From Thermocrispum agreste DSM 44070 (GTDB lineage: Bacteria; Actinomycetota; Actinomycetes; Mycobacteriales; Pseudonocardiaceae): DNA of 64,000 nt. Made by a program: the position numbers and the translations under genes. The notes under the pieces are model-generated. The model was not told where the DNA came from and made no database searches. It worked only from the letters and a program-made list of their open reading frames with translations. Shown piece by piece: positions 28,088 to 37,456 of the stretch. The stretch's first letter is position 1; the number at the start of each line of letters is the position of its first letter. Location of the stretch: assembly GCF_000427905.1 (NCBI RefSeq), contig NZ_KE386604.1:672648-736647 (forward strand). The letters run 5' to 3'.

Positions 28088-29644
28088 ATGTCGCAGCAGC
28101 AATCCGGCCCGGTGCTCGTCGTCGACTTCGGCGCACAGTACGCACAGTTGATCGCCCGGCGAGTGCGCGAGGCGCAGGTCTACTCGGAAGTCGTCCCGCA
28201 CACCACGCCGGTGTCCGAGCTGCTCGCCCGCAACCCGTCGGCCATCGTGCTCTCCGGCGGCCCGTCGTCGGTTTACGAGCCGGGGGCGCCGATGGTCGAC
28301 CCCGAGCTGTTCGAGGCAGGCGTGCCGGTCTTCGGCATCTGTTACGGCTTCCAGGCGATGGCCCGCGCGCTGGGCGGCGAGGTCGAGCACACCGGCAACC
28401 GCGAGTACGGCCGCACCGAGCTGACGGTGGTCGACCCCGGTGTGCTGCACGCCGAGCTGCCCGCGCGGCACCCGGTGTGGATGTCCCACGGCGACGAGGT
28501 GAGCAAGGCGCCGGAAGGCTTCACGGTGACCGCGGCCAGCCCCCGGGCGAGCGTGGCGGCGTTCGAGAACCTCGAGCGGAGGCTGGCGGGCGTGCAGTAC
28601 CACCCGGAGGTGGCGCACTCCCCGCACGGGCAGGAGGTGCTGCGACGGTTCCTGCACGACGTCGCGGGCGTCCGGCCGCAGTGGACGACCGCGTCGATCG
28701 TCGACGAGCAGGTGAGCAGCATCCGGGAGCAGATCGGCGACGGCAGGGCGATCTGCGGCCTGTCCGGCGGCGTCGACTCCGCGGTGGCGGCCGCGCTGGT
28801 GCAGCGCGCCATCGGCGACCGGCTGACCTGCGTGTTCGTCGACCACGGGCTGCTGAGGGCCGGGGAGCGGGCCCAGGTGGAACGGGACTTCGTGGCGGCC
28901 ACCGGTGTCCGGCTGGTCACCGTCGACGCCCGGGACCGGTTCCTGAACGCGCTGGCGGGCGTCACCGACCCGGAGCAGAAGCGCAAGATCATCGGCCGCG
29001 AGTTCATCCGGGTCTTCGAGCAGGCCGAGCGCGACCTGAAGGCCGAAGGCGACTACCGCTTCCTGGTCCAGGGGACCCTCTACCCGGACGTGGTGGAGTC
29101 CGGCGGCGGAGCGGGCGCGGCCAACATCAAGTCGCACCACAACGTCGGCGGGCTGCCGGACGACCTGCAGTTCGAGTTGGTCGAGCCGCTGCGGCTGCTG
29201 TTCAAGGACGAAGTGCGGCGGGTCGGCGCCGAGCTCGGCCTGCCGGAGACGATCATCCACCGGCATCCGTTCCCCGGGCCTGGCCTGGCCATCCGCATCG
29301 TGGGCGAGGTGACCGCCGAGCGGCTGGAGACGCTGCGTGCGGCCGATGCGATCGCCCGAGAGGAACTGTCCGCGGCGGGCCTGGACCGGGAGATCTGGCA
29401 GTGCCCGGTGGTGCTGCTGGCCGACGTGCGCAGTGTCGGTGTGCAGGGTGACGGCCGCACCTACGGGCATCCGGTGGTGCTCCGCCCGGTGTCCTCGGAG
29501 GACGCCATGACGGCGGACTGGACCCGGCTGCCCTACGACGTGGTGGAACGGATCTCCACCCGCATCACCAACGAGGTGGCCGAGGTCAACCGGGTCGTGC
29601 TGGACGTGACGTCCAAGCCGCCGGGGACCATCGAATGGGAGTGA
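28088..29644 (+). CDS. guaA: GMP synthase (glutamine-hydrolysing)
   Basis: 518 residues. It converts XMP to GMP using ATP and glutamine. The N-terminal class I glutamine amidotransferase (about 8-200) has the nucleophile Cys85 in VFGICYGFQ and the catalytic His in VQYHPEV. The ATP pyrophosphatase domain has the PP-loop LSGGVDSAV near 221-229, and the dimerisation domain ends [12 protein letters not shown] 28088 is chosen because it begins the family's N-terminus; the frame extends left without homology. It ends 4 nt before a convergent gene. Confidence 0.98.
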   Translation: MSQQQSGPVLVVDFGAQYAQLIARRVREAQVYSEVVPHTTPVSELLARNPSAIVLSGGPSSVYEPGAPMVDPELFEAGVPVFGICYGFQAMARALGGEVEHTGNREYGRTELTVVDPGVLHAELPARHPVWMSHGDEVSKAPEGFTVTAASPRASVAAFENLERRLAGVQYHPEVAHSPHGQEVLRRFLHDVAGVRPQWTTASIVDEQVSSIREQIGDGRAICGLSGGVDSAVAAALVQRAIGDRLTCVFVDHGLLRAGERAQVERDFVAATGVRLVTVDARDRFLNALAGVTDPEQKRKIIGREFIRVFEQAERDLKAEGDYRFLVQGTLYPDVVESGGGAGAANIKSHHNVGGLPDDLQFELVEPLRLLFKDEVRRVGAELGLPETIIHRHPFPGPGLAIRIVGEVTAERLETLRAADAIAREELSAAGLDREIWQCPVVLLADVRSVGVQGDGRTYGHPVVLRPVSSEDAMTADWTRLPYDVVERISTRITNEVAEVNRVVLDVTSKPPGTIEWE

Positions 29645-29648
29645 CCGG

Positions 29649-29840
29649 CTAGCGGCGCAGCGAGGCCGCGATCAGCCCGATCCCCATCAGCCCGGCCAGC
29701 ACGGCGAGGAACCACCGCAGATCCAGGTCGGGCAGCAGGTTCTTGCCGCCCAGGATGTAGGCCGCGACCAGGATCGTACCGAGACCGCCTGCCAGGGCGA
29801 TGGGATCGACGCGTCGTTGTCGAGGGGCCGGCTCAGCCAC
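29649..29840 (-). CDS. Small two-helix membrane protein
   Basis: 63 residues from GTG 29840, which overlaps the stop of the upstream PspC-domain gene by 8 nt. A basic N-terminus (PAPRQRR) and two hydrophobic segments (~13-30 and ~42-60) separated by GGKNLLPDLDLRW, ending SLRR. The overlap implies translational coupling with the LiaF-like protein, and it may be an accessory subunit of that envelope-stress module. No family recognised. Confidence 0.75.
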   Translation of the reverse strand: MAEPAPRQRRVDPIALAGGLGTILVAAYILGGKNLLPDLDLRWFLAVLAGLMGIGLIAASLRR

Positions 29841-31113
29841 GGGTCACCTCCACTCTGCCCACCACGCTGGACACGTCCAGGGTGATCTTCGGTCCGTCGC
29901 CGATGCCGTCGTCGGTCAGCGAGACGCCGTCCGTGCCCAGGCCGTGCACGGTCCGGCCGAGGCACTGCACCTCGCCGACCGAGGTCTCGCAGGTCACGGT
30001 CACGTCCGCGTTCTCCGGCACGACGACCAGCGCTTCGCCGAGGCCGACCGCCACCTTGGTCTTCACCGGATCGGAATCCGCGGGAAGCCCGCTGAGGTCG
30101 AGCTCCACCCGGCCGCCGGTGCGCTCGTACTCGTCCAGCACCTCGGCCGTGCTCACCGGCCGCACGTCCAGCTCGCCGAACCCGCCCCCGGGCAGATCCG
30201 CGATGGGGAGCACGGTGACCAGCAGGCCGATTGCGCTGAGCGGTACGGCCAGCCCGAGCAGCTGGCGCCCGGTGCCTGCGAACGAGCTCAGCACCATGCC
30301 GAGCCCGAGCACAGCCAGCGAGAGCCCGATGACGGTGCTGACGGTGAACCACCCGTTGCCGAGGATCGCCAGCGTGGTCCCCACGGCCGCGGTCAGCAGC
30401 GTCGCGCCCAGCGTGATCCCCGGGCTCACCGGTCGCATCCGGCGCGCGGGTGCAGCCGGCTCGGACCACGAGTCCGGCTCGGCCGATCCGGCGTGCACCG
30501 GTTCGTCGGAGAACTGCCAGCCCAGCGGGTCGGCGCCGAGTGGATCCCACGCACCCGGCGGGGGCTGGTAGTTGCTTTCGGTCGACTCGTCCGGCGACAG
30601 CGAGGTGGGCTGCGCCGAGAACGACGCGGGAGCCGCGTCCTCCGCCACCGGGGCGATCGGCCGGTTCTGGTCACCTCGGTTGTGATGCAGCATGAACACT
30701 CCGATGAGGATCAGCGCTCCCAGGACGACGCCGGTGCCGTTGAACCACCAGCCGCCGAACGTCCAGCTGGCCGCGGGGAACAAGGCGATGCACAGGCCGA
30801 CGGTCATGTGCGGCGGGGTGGAGCTGCGGCCCTTGCCGAGCAGTGCCTCGAGCGCGGAGACCTTGTCCCGCTCGTCCGGCAGCAGCAGCCAGCCGAGCAG
30901 GTAGAGCAGCACACCGAAGCCGCCGAAGAACGTCGCCACGACCAGCGCGATGCGCGGCACCACCGGATCGATGCCGTACCGGGCGGCCACGCCTGCCGCC
31001 ACACCCGCGATCTTGCGCCCGCGGCGGACCCGTCGCGGGCGGCTGATCCAGAAGTCCCGGAGCGTCTCGGCGACGTCCATGCCGCCGGATCGGTGGGGTG
31101 CTTCGGTGTTCAT
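29833..31113 (-). CDS. PspC-domain membrane protein with LiaF-like C-terminal domain
   Basis: 426 residues from ATG 31113. The N-terminal PspC domain (~30-85) has RRGRKIAGVAAGVAARYGIDPVVPRIALVV as its core (short form KIAGVAAGVAARYG), followed by more membrane segments (~105-150, ~235-300). The last ~120 residues (GELDVRPVSTAEVLDEY, VGLGEALVVVPENADV) resemble the cell-wall-active antibiotic response domain of LiaF. LiaF-type proteins restrain a partner histidine kinase until envelope damage occurs. The divergent gene 126 bp away is a PspC-fused sensor kinase, which supports such a role. Confidence 0.88.
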   Translation of the reverse strand: MNTEAPHRSGGMDVAETLRDFWISRPRRVRRGRKIAGVAAGVAARYGIDPVVPRIALVVATFFGGFGVLLYLLGWLLLPDERDKVSALEALLGKGRSSTPPHMTVGLCIALFPAASWTFGGWWFNGTGVVLGALILIGVFMLHHNRGDQNRPIAPVAEDAAPASFSAQPTSLSPDESTESNYQPPPGAWDPLGADPLGWQFSDEPVHAGSAEPDSWSEPAAPARRMRPVSPGITLGATLLTAAVGTTLAILGNGWFTVSTVIGLSLAVLGLGMVLSSFAGTGRQLLGLAVPLSAIGLLVTVLPIADLPGGGFGELDVRPVSTAEVLDEYERTGGRVELDLSGLPADSDPVKTKVAVGLGEALVVVPENADVTVTCETSVGEVQCLGRTVHGLGTDGVSLTDDGIGDGPKITLDVSSVVGRVEVTRG

Positions 31114-31132
31114 GCCGTCGATGATGCTCCGC

Positions 31133-31201
31133 CCGCGGTGCCGGACACATCCGGGAACAACCCTGATATCGCACCGCGGCACGATTCAGGGGGAATCCCG
31201 G
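31133..31201. promoter_or_regulatory. Nested palindromes in the divergent promoter region of the LiaF-like/kinase pair
   Basis: Two inverted repeats. CCGCGGTGC (31133-31141) pairs with GCACCGCGG (31171-31179). CCGGGA-N4-CCCTGA (31151-31166) pairs with TCAGGG-N4-TCCCGG (31186-31201), 12 of 16 positions complementary. The symmetry and location suggest the operator of the co-encoded response regulator. Confidence 0.45.
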
Positions 31202-31239
31202 ATGCGGCCCCGATGCGGGCCGTGTGAGCATGAGCCCTG

Positions 31240-32583
31240 GTGACTACACGACGCGAACAGCCAGCCGCCGCCGGGCCCACCGCGACGTCGGTGAGCCCGA
31301 TGGTGGTGCGCGCACCGGCGGGTGTGAAGGTGCCTGCCCGGATCAAGCCGTCGGGGGTGGCCGAACCGGAGCCGGTGGCTCGCATGACCCGCAGGCGCAA
31401 CGGCCGGGTGCTGGCCGGCGTGGCCGGCGGGGTGGCGGACCACCTCCGCGTGAAGGTCAGCACGGTCCGGCTGGTGTTCACGCTGCTGTGCGCGCTCAGC
31501 GGGGTCGGCGTGATCCTGTACGGCCTGCTGTGGATCTTCGTGCCGCAGCGGGCGGCCGACGACGACGTCGAAGTCACCCCGCGCGAACGCCAGCAAGCCA
31601 TCGCGTTGCTGGCGCTGGGCGGCGCGCTGGGGGTGCTCGGGGGCACGCTCAGCGGATCGTTCAGCGCCTGGGTGGCGGTTCCGCTGGCGGTTGCGCTGGT
31701 CGGTGCCGTGCTGGTGTGGCGCGAGGCCGACGAGTCGCAGCGCCGCCGCTGGCGCCGGGGACCGGTCGGGGCGGTTCTCGGTGGGGGCGGCTGGCAGGCG
31801 GCGCTGCGCATCGTCGCCGGTGCCGCGCTGGTGCTGACCGGGCTCGGCGTGGTGCTGCTGCGCGAGGGGACGTTCGAACAGGTGCAGTTCGCGCTGGTCG
31901 CGGTGGTGGCGACGCTGATCGGGGTGGCCGTGCTGACGGTGCCGTTCTGGCTGCGCATCACCCGCGACCTGGTCGAGGAGCGGCGGGAGCGCATCCGGCA
32001 GGAGGAGCGGGCGGAGATCGCCGCGCACCTGCACGACTCCGTGCTGCAGACGCTGGCGCTGATCCAGAAGCAGGCGGACGCGCCGCGCGAGGTGGTGCGG
32101 CTGGCCAGGGGACAGGAGCGGCAGCTGCGCACCTGGCTCTACGGCGCGTCCGGCTACGGCGCGGGGAAATCGGATCGCGGCGGCTCGGCACAGCGGCTGT
32201 CCGAGGCGCTGGCCGAGGTGTGCGGCGAGGTGGAGGACACGTTCGCCATCTCGGTGCAGCACGTCACGGTGGGCGACGTCGAGCTCAGCGAGCCGATCGT
32301 CGCCGTGGTGCAGGCGGCCAGGGAGGCCATGGTCAACGCCGCCAAGCATGCCGGGGTGCAGGAGGTCAGCGTCTACGCCGAGGTGGAACCGGGCAAGGTG
32401 TCGGTGTTCGTGCGCGACCGGGGCAAGGGATTCGACCCGGACGCCGTCCCGGCGGACCGGCACGGCCTTGCCGATTCCATCCGCGGCCGGATGACCCGCA
32501 ACGGGGGACGCTGCGAGGTGCGCACGGCCATCGGCGAAGGCACCGAGGTGCGGCTGGAGATGCCGGTGCGGGAGCAGGCATGA
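31240..32583 (+). CDS. PspC-domain-fused sensor histidine kinase (HisKA_3 type)
   Basis: 447 residues from a GTG start. The N-terminal PspC domain (~47-115: MTRRRNGRVLAGVAGGVADHL) continues into several membrane segments to ~240. A dimerisation/phospho-acceptor helix carries His265 in AAHLHDSVLQTLALIQ (HisKA_3), and an HATPase has the N-box REAMVNAAKHAG, the G1 box DRGKGFD and a C-terminal GTEVRLEMP. It is typical of NarL-partner kinases that sense the membrane itself (LiaS/MacS-like). The cognate regulator follows after 112 bp, and a LiaF-like protein is divergent. Confidence 0.93.
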   Translation: MTTRREQPAAAGPTATSVSPMVVRAPAGVKVPARIKPSGVAEPEPVARMTRRRNGRVLAGVAGGVADHLRVKVSTVRLVFTLLCALSGVGVILYGLLWIFVPQRAADDDVEVTPRERQQAIALLALGGALGVLGGTLSGSFSAWVAVPLAVALVGAVLVWREADESQRRRWRRGPVGAVLGGGGWQAALRIVAGAALVLTGLGVVLLREGTFEQVQFALVAVVATLIGVAVLTVPFWLRITRDLVEERRERIRQEERAEIAAHLHDSVLQTLALIQKQADAPREVVRLARGQERQLRTWLYGASGYGAGKSDRGGSAQRLSEALAEVCGEVEDTFAISVQHVTVGDVELSEPIVAVVQAAREAMVNAAKHAGVQEVSVYAEVEPGKVSVFVRDRGKGFDPDAVPADRHGLADSIRGRMTRNGGRCEVRTAIGEGTEVRLEMPVREQA

Positions 32584-32695
32584 GGACGGATCACCTGGGT
32601 GGGGTGCGGCAACGTGCCCGCCGCGCCCGCCCGGCTGTACTAACCTGGTCGAATCGCCACCGCGGCGACGTGGGCAAGGTTGAGAGGCGAATGGG

Positions 32696-33361
32696 ATGAC
32701 CCAGGCACGTGAACCGGTGACGGTGTTCTTGGTCGACGACCACGGGCTGTTCCGTACCGGTGCCCGCACCGAGCTGGAGAACTTCTCCGACAAGGTCCGC
32801 GTCGTCGGCGAGGCGGGTTCGGTGCGGGAAGCGGTTGCCGGAATCGCCCGCACCAAGCCACAGGTGGTGCTGCTCGACGTGCACATGCCGGACGGCGGCG
32901 GCTCCGAGGTGCTGCGCCGGATCCGGCCCGAGTACCCGGACATCAAGTTCCTGGCGTTGTCGGTGTCCGACGCCGCCGAGGACGTCATCTCGGTCATCCG
33001 TGGCGGTGCCCGTGGCTACGTGACGAAGACGATCTCCTCGCGTGACCTGGTGCAGGCGATCCTGCGGGTCGCCGACGGCGACGCGGTGTTCTCGCCGCGG
33101 CTGGCCGGGTTCGTGCTGGACGCGTTCGCCGACCGGCCGGGAGCGGCGCCGATCTCCGACCCCGAGCTGGACCTGCTGACGCCGCGCGAGCGGGACGTGT
33201 TGCGGCTGCTGGCGCGCGGCTACGCGTACAAGGAGATCGCCGCCGAGTTGTTCATCTCGGTCAAGACGGTGGAGACGCACGTGTCGTCGGTGCTGCGTAA
33301 GACGCAGTTGTCCAATCGCTACGAGCTGTCGCGCTGGGCGTCGGATCGGCGCCTGGTCTGA
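32696..33361 (+). CDS. LuxR/NarL-family response regulator, partner of the PspC kinase
   Basis: 221 residues. The receiver domain has Asp14-Asp15 (VDDH), phospho-acceptor Asp61 in VVLLDVHMP and Lys in GYVTKT. The C-terminal LuxR HTH (~160-215) carries LTPRERDVLRLLARGYAYKEIA and FISVKTVETHVSSVLRK. All canonical residues are present, unlike in the bldM product of this window. GAGAGGCG precedes the ATG. A TAACCT box at 32641 could give it a promoter of its own in addition to read-through from the kinase gene. Confidence 0.95.
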   Translation: MTQAREPVTVFLVDDHGLFRTGARTELENFSDKVRVVGEAGSVREAVAGIARTKPQVVLLDVHMPDGGGSEVLRRIRPEYPDIKFLALSVSDAAEDVISVIRGGARGYVTKTISSRDLVQAILRVADGDAVFSPRLAGFVLDAFADRPGAAPISDPELDLLTPRERDVLRLLARGYAYKEIAAELFISVKTVETHVSSVLRKTQLSNRYELSRWASDRRLV

Positions 33362-33543
33362 GCCCCGGGTCTGGCCGTCCTCGGTCGCGCCCGTGACCGG
33401 CCCACGAGCGGGGTGCGGCCAGATTTGTCGCTTTCCGATGGTGATTCCGCGGCGATTTCAAGCCAGGATGAGGGCACCACCCTTACGTGACGGGCCGACG
33501 CGCCACAAGCGCTGCGGCCCCATCGCTGAAGGAGTCATCACTC

Positions 33544-34611
33544 ATGACCCTGGGAGTATTCGAGAGAGGGACTGGCCACGAGCAGGTCGTGTTCGGCTAC
33601 GACCGGGCAACCGGCTTGAAGGCCATCGTCGGGCTGTATTCCACCGCACTGGGCCCCGGCCTCGGGGGCACCCGCTTCTACCCCTACGCCAGTGAGGACG
33701 AAGCGCTCGACGACGTGTTGCGGCTGTCGCACGGCATGGCGTACAAAAACGCGCTCGCCGGGCTGCCGCTCGGCGGCGGCAAGGCCGTGATCATCGGCGA
33801 CCCGGCGGTGGCCAAGACCCCGGCCCTGCTGGAGGCCTACGGGCGTTTCGTCGACTCGCTGGCAGGCCGCTACATCACCGCGGTCGACGTGGGCACCGAC
33901 GCCGCGGACATGGACATCGTCGCCACCCAGACCAAGTACGTCGTGGGGCGGTCGGCTGCCGCCGGCGGCATCGGCGACCCTTCGCCGTACACCGCCTTCG
34001 GCGTCTACCAAGGCATGCGAGCCGCGGCGGCGCACCGCTGGGGCAGCGAGAGCCTGGCGGGCAAGCGCGTCGGTGTTGCGGGGGTCGGCAAGGTGGGCCA
34101 CCTGCTGCTCGGCCACCTGCTGGAGGAAGGCGCCGAGGTGGTCATCACCGACGTCCGGCAGGAAGCCGTCGACGCGGTGCGGCGCCTGTATCCGAACATC
34201 GCGGTGGCTGCGGACACCGACGAGCTGATCCGCACCGAGCTGGACGTCTTCGCGCCGTGCGCGATGGGCGGTGTCCTGCACGACGGCAACGTGGACGCGC
34301 TGGCGGCGGAGATCGTCTGTGGGGCGGCGAACAACCAGCTGGCGCATCCCGGCCTGGCGGACGCCCTGCACCGGCGCGGTGTGCTGTATGCGCCGGACTA
34401 TCTGGTCAACGCCGGTGGCGTCATCCACGTCGCGGACGAGCTGCACGGCTACGACGCCGACCGGGTCAGGCAGCGCACAGCACGGATCTTCGACACCATG
34501 CGCGAGGTGCTGACGTTGACGGAGAAGGAGAACGTCACACCGCTGGCGGCCGCGAACCGCTTGGCGGAGGAGCGCATGGCAGCCGGGGCGCCGGCGGCGG
34601 CTTCGCGCTGA
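33544..34611 (+). CDS. Leucine/valine dehydrogenase (Glu/Leu/Phe/Val dehydrogenase family)
   Basis: 355 residues from ATG 33544 with AAGGAG upstream. NAD-dependent oxidative deamination of branched-chain amino acids. Lys68 (substrate carboxylate) and Lys80 (catalytic, GLPLGGGKAVI) fall at the same numbers as in Bacillus leucine dehydrogenase. The Rossmann motif GVAGVGKVGHLLL is near 178-190. In Streptomyces and Saccharopolyspora such enzymes (Vdh) feed branched-chain acyl-CoA into fatty-acid and polyketide synthesis; that link is inferred here. It stands alone with its own leader and a downstream terminator. Confidence 0.94.
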   Translation: MTLGVFERGTGHEQVVFGYDRATGLKAIVGLYSTALGPGLGGTRFYPYASEDEALDDVLRLSHGMAYKNALAGLPLGGGKAVIIGDPAVAKTPALLEAYGRFVDSLAGRYITAVDVGTDAADMDIVATQTKYVVGRSAAAGGIGDPSPYTAFGVYQGMRAAAAHRWGSESLAGKRVGVAGVGKVGHLLLGHLLEEGAEVVITDVRQEAVDAVRRLYPNIAVAADTDELIRTELDVFAPCAMGGVLHDGNVDALAAEIVCGAANNQLAHPGLADALHRRGVLYAPDYLVNAGGVIHVADELHGYDADRVRQRTARIFDTMREVLTLTEKENVTPLAAANRLAEERMAAGAPAAASR

Positions 34612-34631
34612 CCCGCACGTGACTTGCCGGA

Positions 34632-34665
34632 CAGGGGTCGCGCATCGGCCGGTGTGCGGCCCCTG
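34632..34665. terminator. Bidirectional hairpin terminator
   Basis: CAGGGG-x-CGC / GCG-x-CCCCTG hairpin (outer arms 34632-34637 and 34660-34665) between the dehydrogenase stop and the convergent pseudokinase stop. Confidence 0.6.
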
Positions 34666-34673
34666 CGGTGCGG

Positions 34674-35894
34674 TCACGACCGGATCAGGACCAGTTCGGC
34701 GAATGCCATGCCGACCAGGACGGCGAGCACTACCGCGGCGGCGATGACCGCCGGAGACGGCAATCCGAGGGCGCGCAGACCGCTGGGCGGCTGTTGCCGT
34801 GGTTGGGCCAGGTCGAGGTCTTGATGCGGCCATGGGATCGCGCCCGCGCCACTCGAGGGCTGCCGAGTCGCCCCGGCGTACGCCGGTTGCTCACCGAGTT
34901 GCTGAGGCACCCCGGCAGGCATCGGCTGGCCGCCGAGCTGGTGGGCCGCACCGGTGGAAACCGGCGATCCACCGGGCTGCTGCGTCGCGCGGGGATCGGC
35001 CGGATGGCCGCCGAGTTGGTGGGTGGCCTCCGACTGGGCGGGTTGCCCAGACCGCTCCGGTGCCCCGGGCGCGGGTGCTGCCTGCTGAGCGAACGGCTGC
35101 GTCCCCGACCCACCCACCAGCGGGACGGTGCCGGTGTGCTGGCCCGCGGTGGCCTGCCCAGTCCGGCTGGTCCGGGCGGAGCCGCGGAGCTCGGACCACA
35201 CCTCCGCCATCGCCGGCCGTATCGTCGGATCGACGAAGAGCATCCTGGCCAGCAGCGGCTGCAGCGGGGTCCCGGCCAGGTGCTGGAACGTCGCCGTCTC
35301 GTGGCCCGCGGTGAATGGAACGTACCCCTCGGCGGCGTAGAACAGGGTGGCGCCGAGGGAGAAGACGTCCGATGCGGGCGTCGGATGGCTGCCGCCGACC
35401 ACCTCCGGCGCCTGGTAGTCGGCGTCGGCATCCAGCCCGCCGATGCCGAAGTTGGTGATCAGCACCCCGCCGTCGTCGGCCAGCAAAATGTTCGACGGCT
35501 CGATGGCCCGGTGCAGCAGCCCGATCTCGTGCGCCGCCGCCACCGCCGCGGAGACGTGCGTGCCCAGCATCGTGGTGTCGGCGACGCCGAGCCTGACGTG
35601 GCCGGTGAGGAACTCCGCCATCGAACGGGACGGCACGTACTCGGTGATGAGCCACACCTCGGGCCCTTCCGGGAACACGTCGTAGACCGTGACGGCGCAG
35701 CGGTGCCGCAGCCGCGCGGCGTGCTTGGCCTGTTCCAGGGCGAACGAGATGTCCTGCGGGTTGGACACCGCCACCGGCTTGGCGACCACGGTGCGATGCA
35801 CCCGGGTGTCCTGGGCGATCCACGCGAAACCGGCGCGCCCGCGACCGATCGGCTGACTGAGCCGATAGCGGTCGCCGATGAGCGTGCCTTCCAT
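34674..35894 (-). CDS. Ser/Thr protein kinase-like pseudokinase, membrane-anchored
   Basis: 406 residues. A Pknb-type kinase fold at about 1-235 has the glycine loop GRGRAG and Lys39 in VVAKPV. The catalytic loop reads HRAIEPSN (Ala130 in place of the catalytic Asp), and DFG is NFG (Asn148 in place of the Mg-binding Asp). Both acidic catalytic residues are lost, so phosphotransfer is not expected. A Pro/Gln/Gly-rich linker with imperfect QLGG-QP repeats (~270-370) precedes one membrane segment at ~382-402 near the C-terminus. The gene starts 12 bp after the stop of an intact kinase, so it probably modulates or scaffolds that kinase or binds a forkhead-type partner. Confidence 0.88.
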   Translation of the reverse strand: MEGTLIGDRYRLSQPIGRGRAGFAWIAQDTRVHRTVVAKPVAVSNPQDISFALEQAKHAARLRHRCAVTVYDVFPEGPEVWLITEYVPSRSMAEFLTGHVRLGVADTTMLGTHVSAAVAAAHEIGLLHRAIEPSNILLADDGGVLITNFGIGGLDADADYQAPEVVGGSHPTPASDVFSLGATLFYAAEGYVPFTAGHETATFQHLAGTPLQPLLARMLFVDPTIRPAMAEVWSELRGSARTSRTGQATAGQHTGTVPLVGGSGTQPFAQQAAPAPGAPERSGQPAQSEATHQLGGHPADPRATQQPGGSPVSTGAAHQLGGQPMPAGVPQQLGEQPAYAGATRQPSSGAGAIPWPHQDLDLAQPRQQPPSGLRALGLPSPAVIAAAVVLAVLVGMAFAELVLIRS

Positions 35895-35906
35895 CGCCGG
35901 GGCCCG

Positions 35907-37361
35907 CTACGCCTCGCCGGACGCCCCGCTCGACGGAGGCGACGAAGGCGTCGACGGCGGTGGGTCGGACGGCTGGATTGGTGGCTCCTGGTCGTCGTCG
36001 CCGCTGCCGCCGTCGTCGGTCGACGGCGGGCCCTCCGGCGGCTCCTCCGGTTCGGCCGTCGGCTCGTCCTCGGGCTCGGGCACCTCGGTGGTGAAACCCG
36101 GCGGGGGTGGCTCGGGTTCCTCGGACCGCTTGGACGTGCTCGTCGTGGTGGAGGTCGTCGGCGGCGGCTTCACGTCCTCCTTGCTGGGTGAGGTGTCCTG
36201 CTTGACCTGACGGGCCGAGGAGTCCGTTGACGAGTTCGTGTGCGAGCCGACCGGTGGCGCTTCGTCGGTGCCGCCGGAGAAGTACAGCGCCAGCGCGGTG
36301 ATCCCGCCGATCAGCAGGGCCGCCGCTGCCGCGGGCTTGAGCCAGCCACGCGGACGCGTGTCGTCGTCCTCGTGCGGTTCCGGTTCGGGCTCGTCTGCGG
36401 TGCGCAGCGCGGTCGTCGGCTCCGCCCGCTCGATGGGACGGGTGTGTGCGTCGTCGAACTCGTCGCGGAGATCGCCGGACACCGCACCGGCCACCATCGC
36501 GGTCGGGCCGTCGTCCACCGGGCCGCCCAGCGGTGTCTCCCCACGGGCGACCGCGGCCAGCAGGCGCTCCGCCTCGGCTGCGTTCGGCCTGCGCTCCTTC
36601 TCCGGATGCAGCAGCACGGCCAGCACGCTGGTCAGCGGCCCGGACCGGCGCGGCGGGTTGATCTGACCCGCGGCCACCGCGTGCAGCAGGCTGAGCGTGT
36701 TCTCGCTGAGCCCGAACGGCGGCTGGCCCTCGGTGGCCGCGTACAGCGTGGAGCCGAGCGAGAAGATGTCCGACTCCGGCCCCGGCGGCTGGCCGATGGC
36801 CACTTCGGGGGCCAGGTAGGCGGGCGTGCCCGCGATCATCCCGGTCTTGGTGACCGTCACGTCGTCGACGGCGCGGGAGATCCCGAAGTCGGTGATCTTC
36901 GCCGTCCCGTTGCGGTCCAGCAGGATGTTCGCAGGCTTGATGTCCCGATGCACCACGCCGACCTGGTGCGCGGCGGCCAGCGCCGATGCGACCTGCGCAC
37001 CGATCCGCGCCACCTCCATCGGCGGCAGCGTCTTGCGTGCCTGCAGCACCGCCGCCAGGCTGGTCGACTCCAGGTACTCCATGATCAGGCACGGCTGCCC
37101 GTAGTCGTCGGTGACCACGTCGAACACCGTGATGGCGTTCGGGTGGTGCAGCCGCGCGGCGATGCGGCCTTCCCGCATCGCCCGCTGCCTGGCTTCCCGC
37201 TGCTCGGCCTCGTTGAGGCCGGGCTGCAACATCAATTGCTTGACGGCCACCGTCCGGCCAAGCAGTTCGTCATGCGCCTGCCAGACAGCACCCATGGCGC
37301 CGGTGCCGATCCGCCTGACGATGCGGTATCGGCCCGCGACAACACGACCTTCGTCGCTCAA
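35907..37361 (-). CDS. Serine/threonine protein kinase (PknB-like), single-pass membrane
   Basis: 484 residues from TTG 37361 (MSDEGRVVAGRYRI); an N-terminal extension to 37418 is possible and the start is uncertain. All catalytic elements are present: GTGAMG, Lys41 (VAVKQ), Asp140 in HRDIKPAN, Asp158 in DFG, and activation-loop Thr residues near 171-179 (TVTKTGMIAGTPAYLAPE). One membrane segment lies at ~342-362, followed by a ~120-residue extracellular Ser/Thr/Pro/Glu-rich tail without PASTA repeats. It is probably co-transcribed with the pseudokinase downstream. Confidence 0.93.
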   Translation of the reverse strand: MSDEGRVVAGRYRIVRRIGTGAMGAVWQAHDELLGRTVAVKQLMLQPGLNEAEQREARQRAMREGRIAARLHHPNAITVFDVVTDDYGQPCLIMEYLESTSLAAVLQARKTLPPMEVARIGAQVASALAAAHQVGVVHRDIKPANILLDRNGTAKITDFGISRAVDDVTVTKTGMIAGTPAYLAPEVAIGQPPGPESDIFSLGSTLYAATEGQPPFGLSENTLSLLHAVAAGQINPPRRSGPLTSVLAVLLHPEKERRPNAAEAERLLAAVARGETPLGGPVDDGPTAMVAGAVSGDLRDEFDDAHTRPIERAEPTTALRTADEPEPEPHEDDDTRPRGWLKPAAAAALLIGGITALALYFSGGTDEAPPVGSHTNSSTDSSARQVKQDTSPSKEDVKPPPTTSTTTSTSKRSEEPEPPPPGFTTEVPEPEDEPTAEPEEPPEGPPSTDDGGSGDDDQEPPIQPSDPPPSTPSSPPSSGASGEA

Positions 37362-37456
37362 AACTGCTGCCCCTGTTGTTCTCGGCGAAGCACGGCGCGG
37401 CGGAACTCTACCCCACACGCATGCCCCAGTGGAGGGTTGTTGCCCAGACTAGGGCG

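Noticed and set aside
33393-33543. A leader peptide before the Leu/Val dehydrogenase, by analogy with the chorismate mutase attenuator
   Set aside because: The upstream frames show no Leu/Val/Ile codon run and no alternative hairpins.
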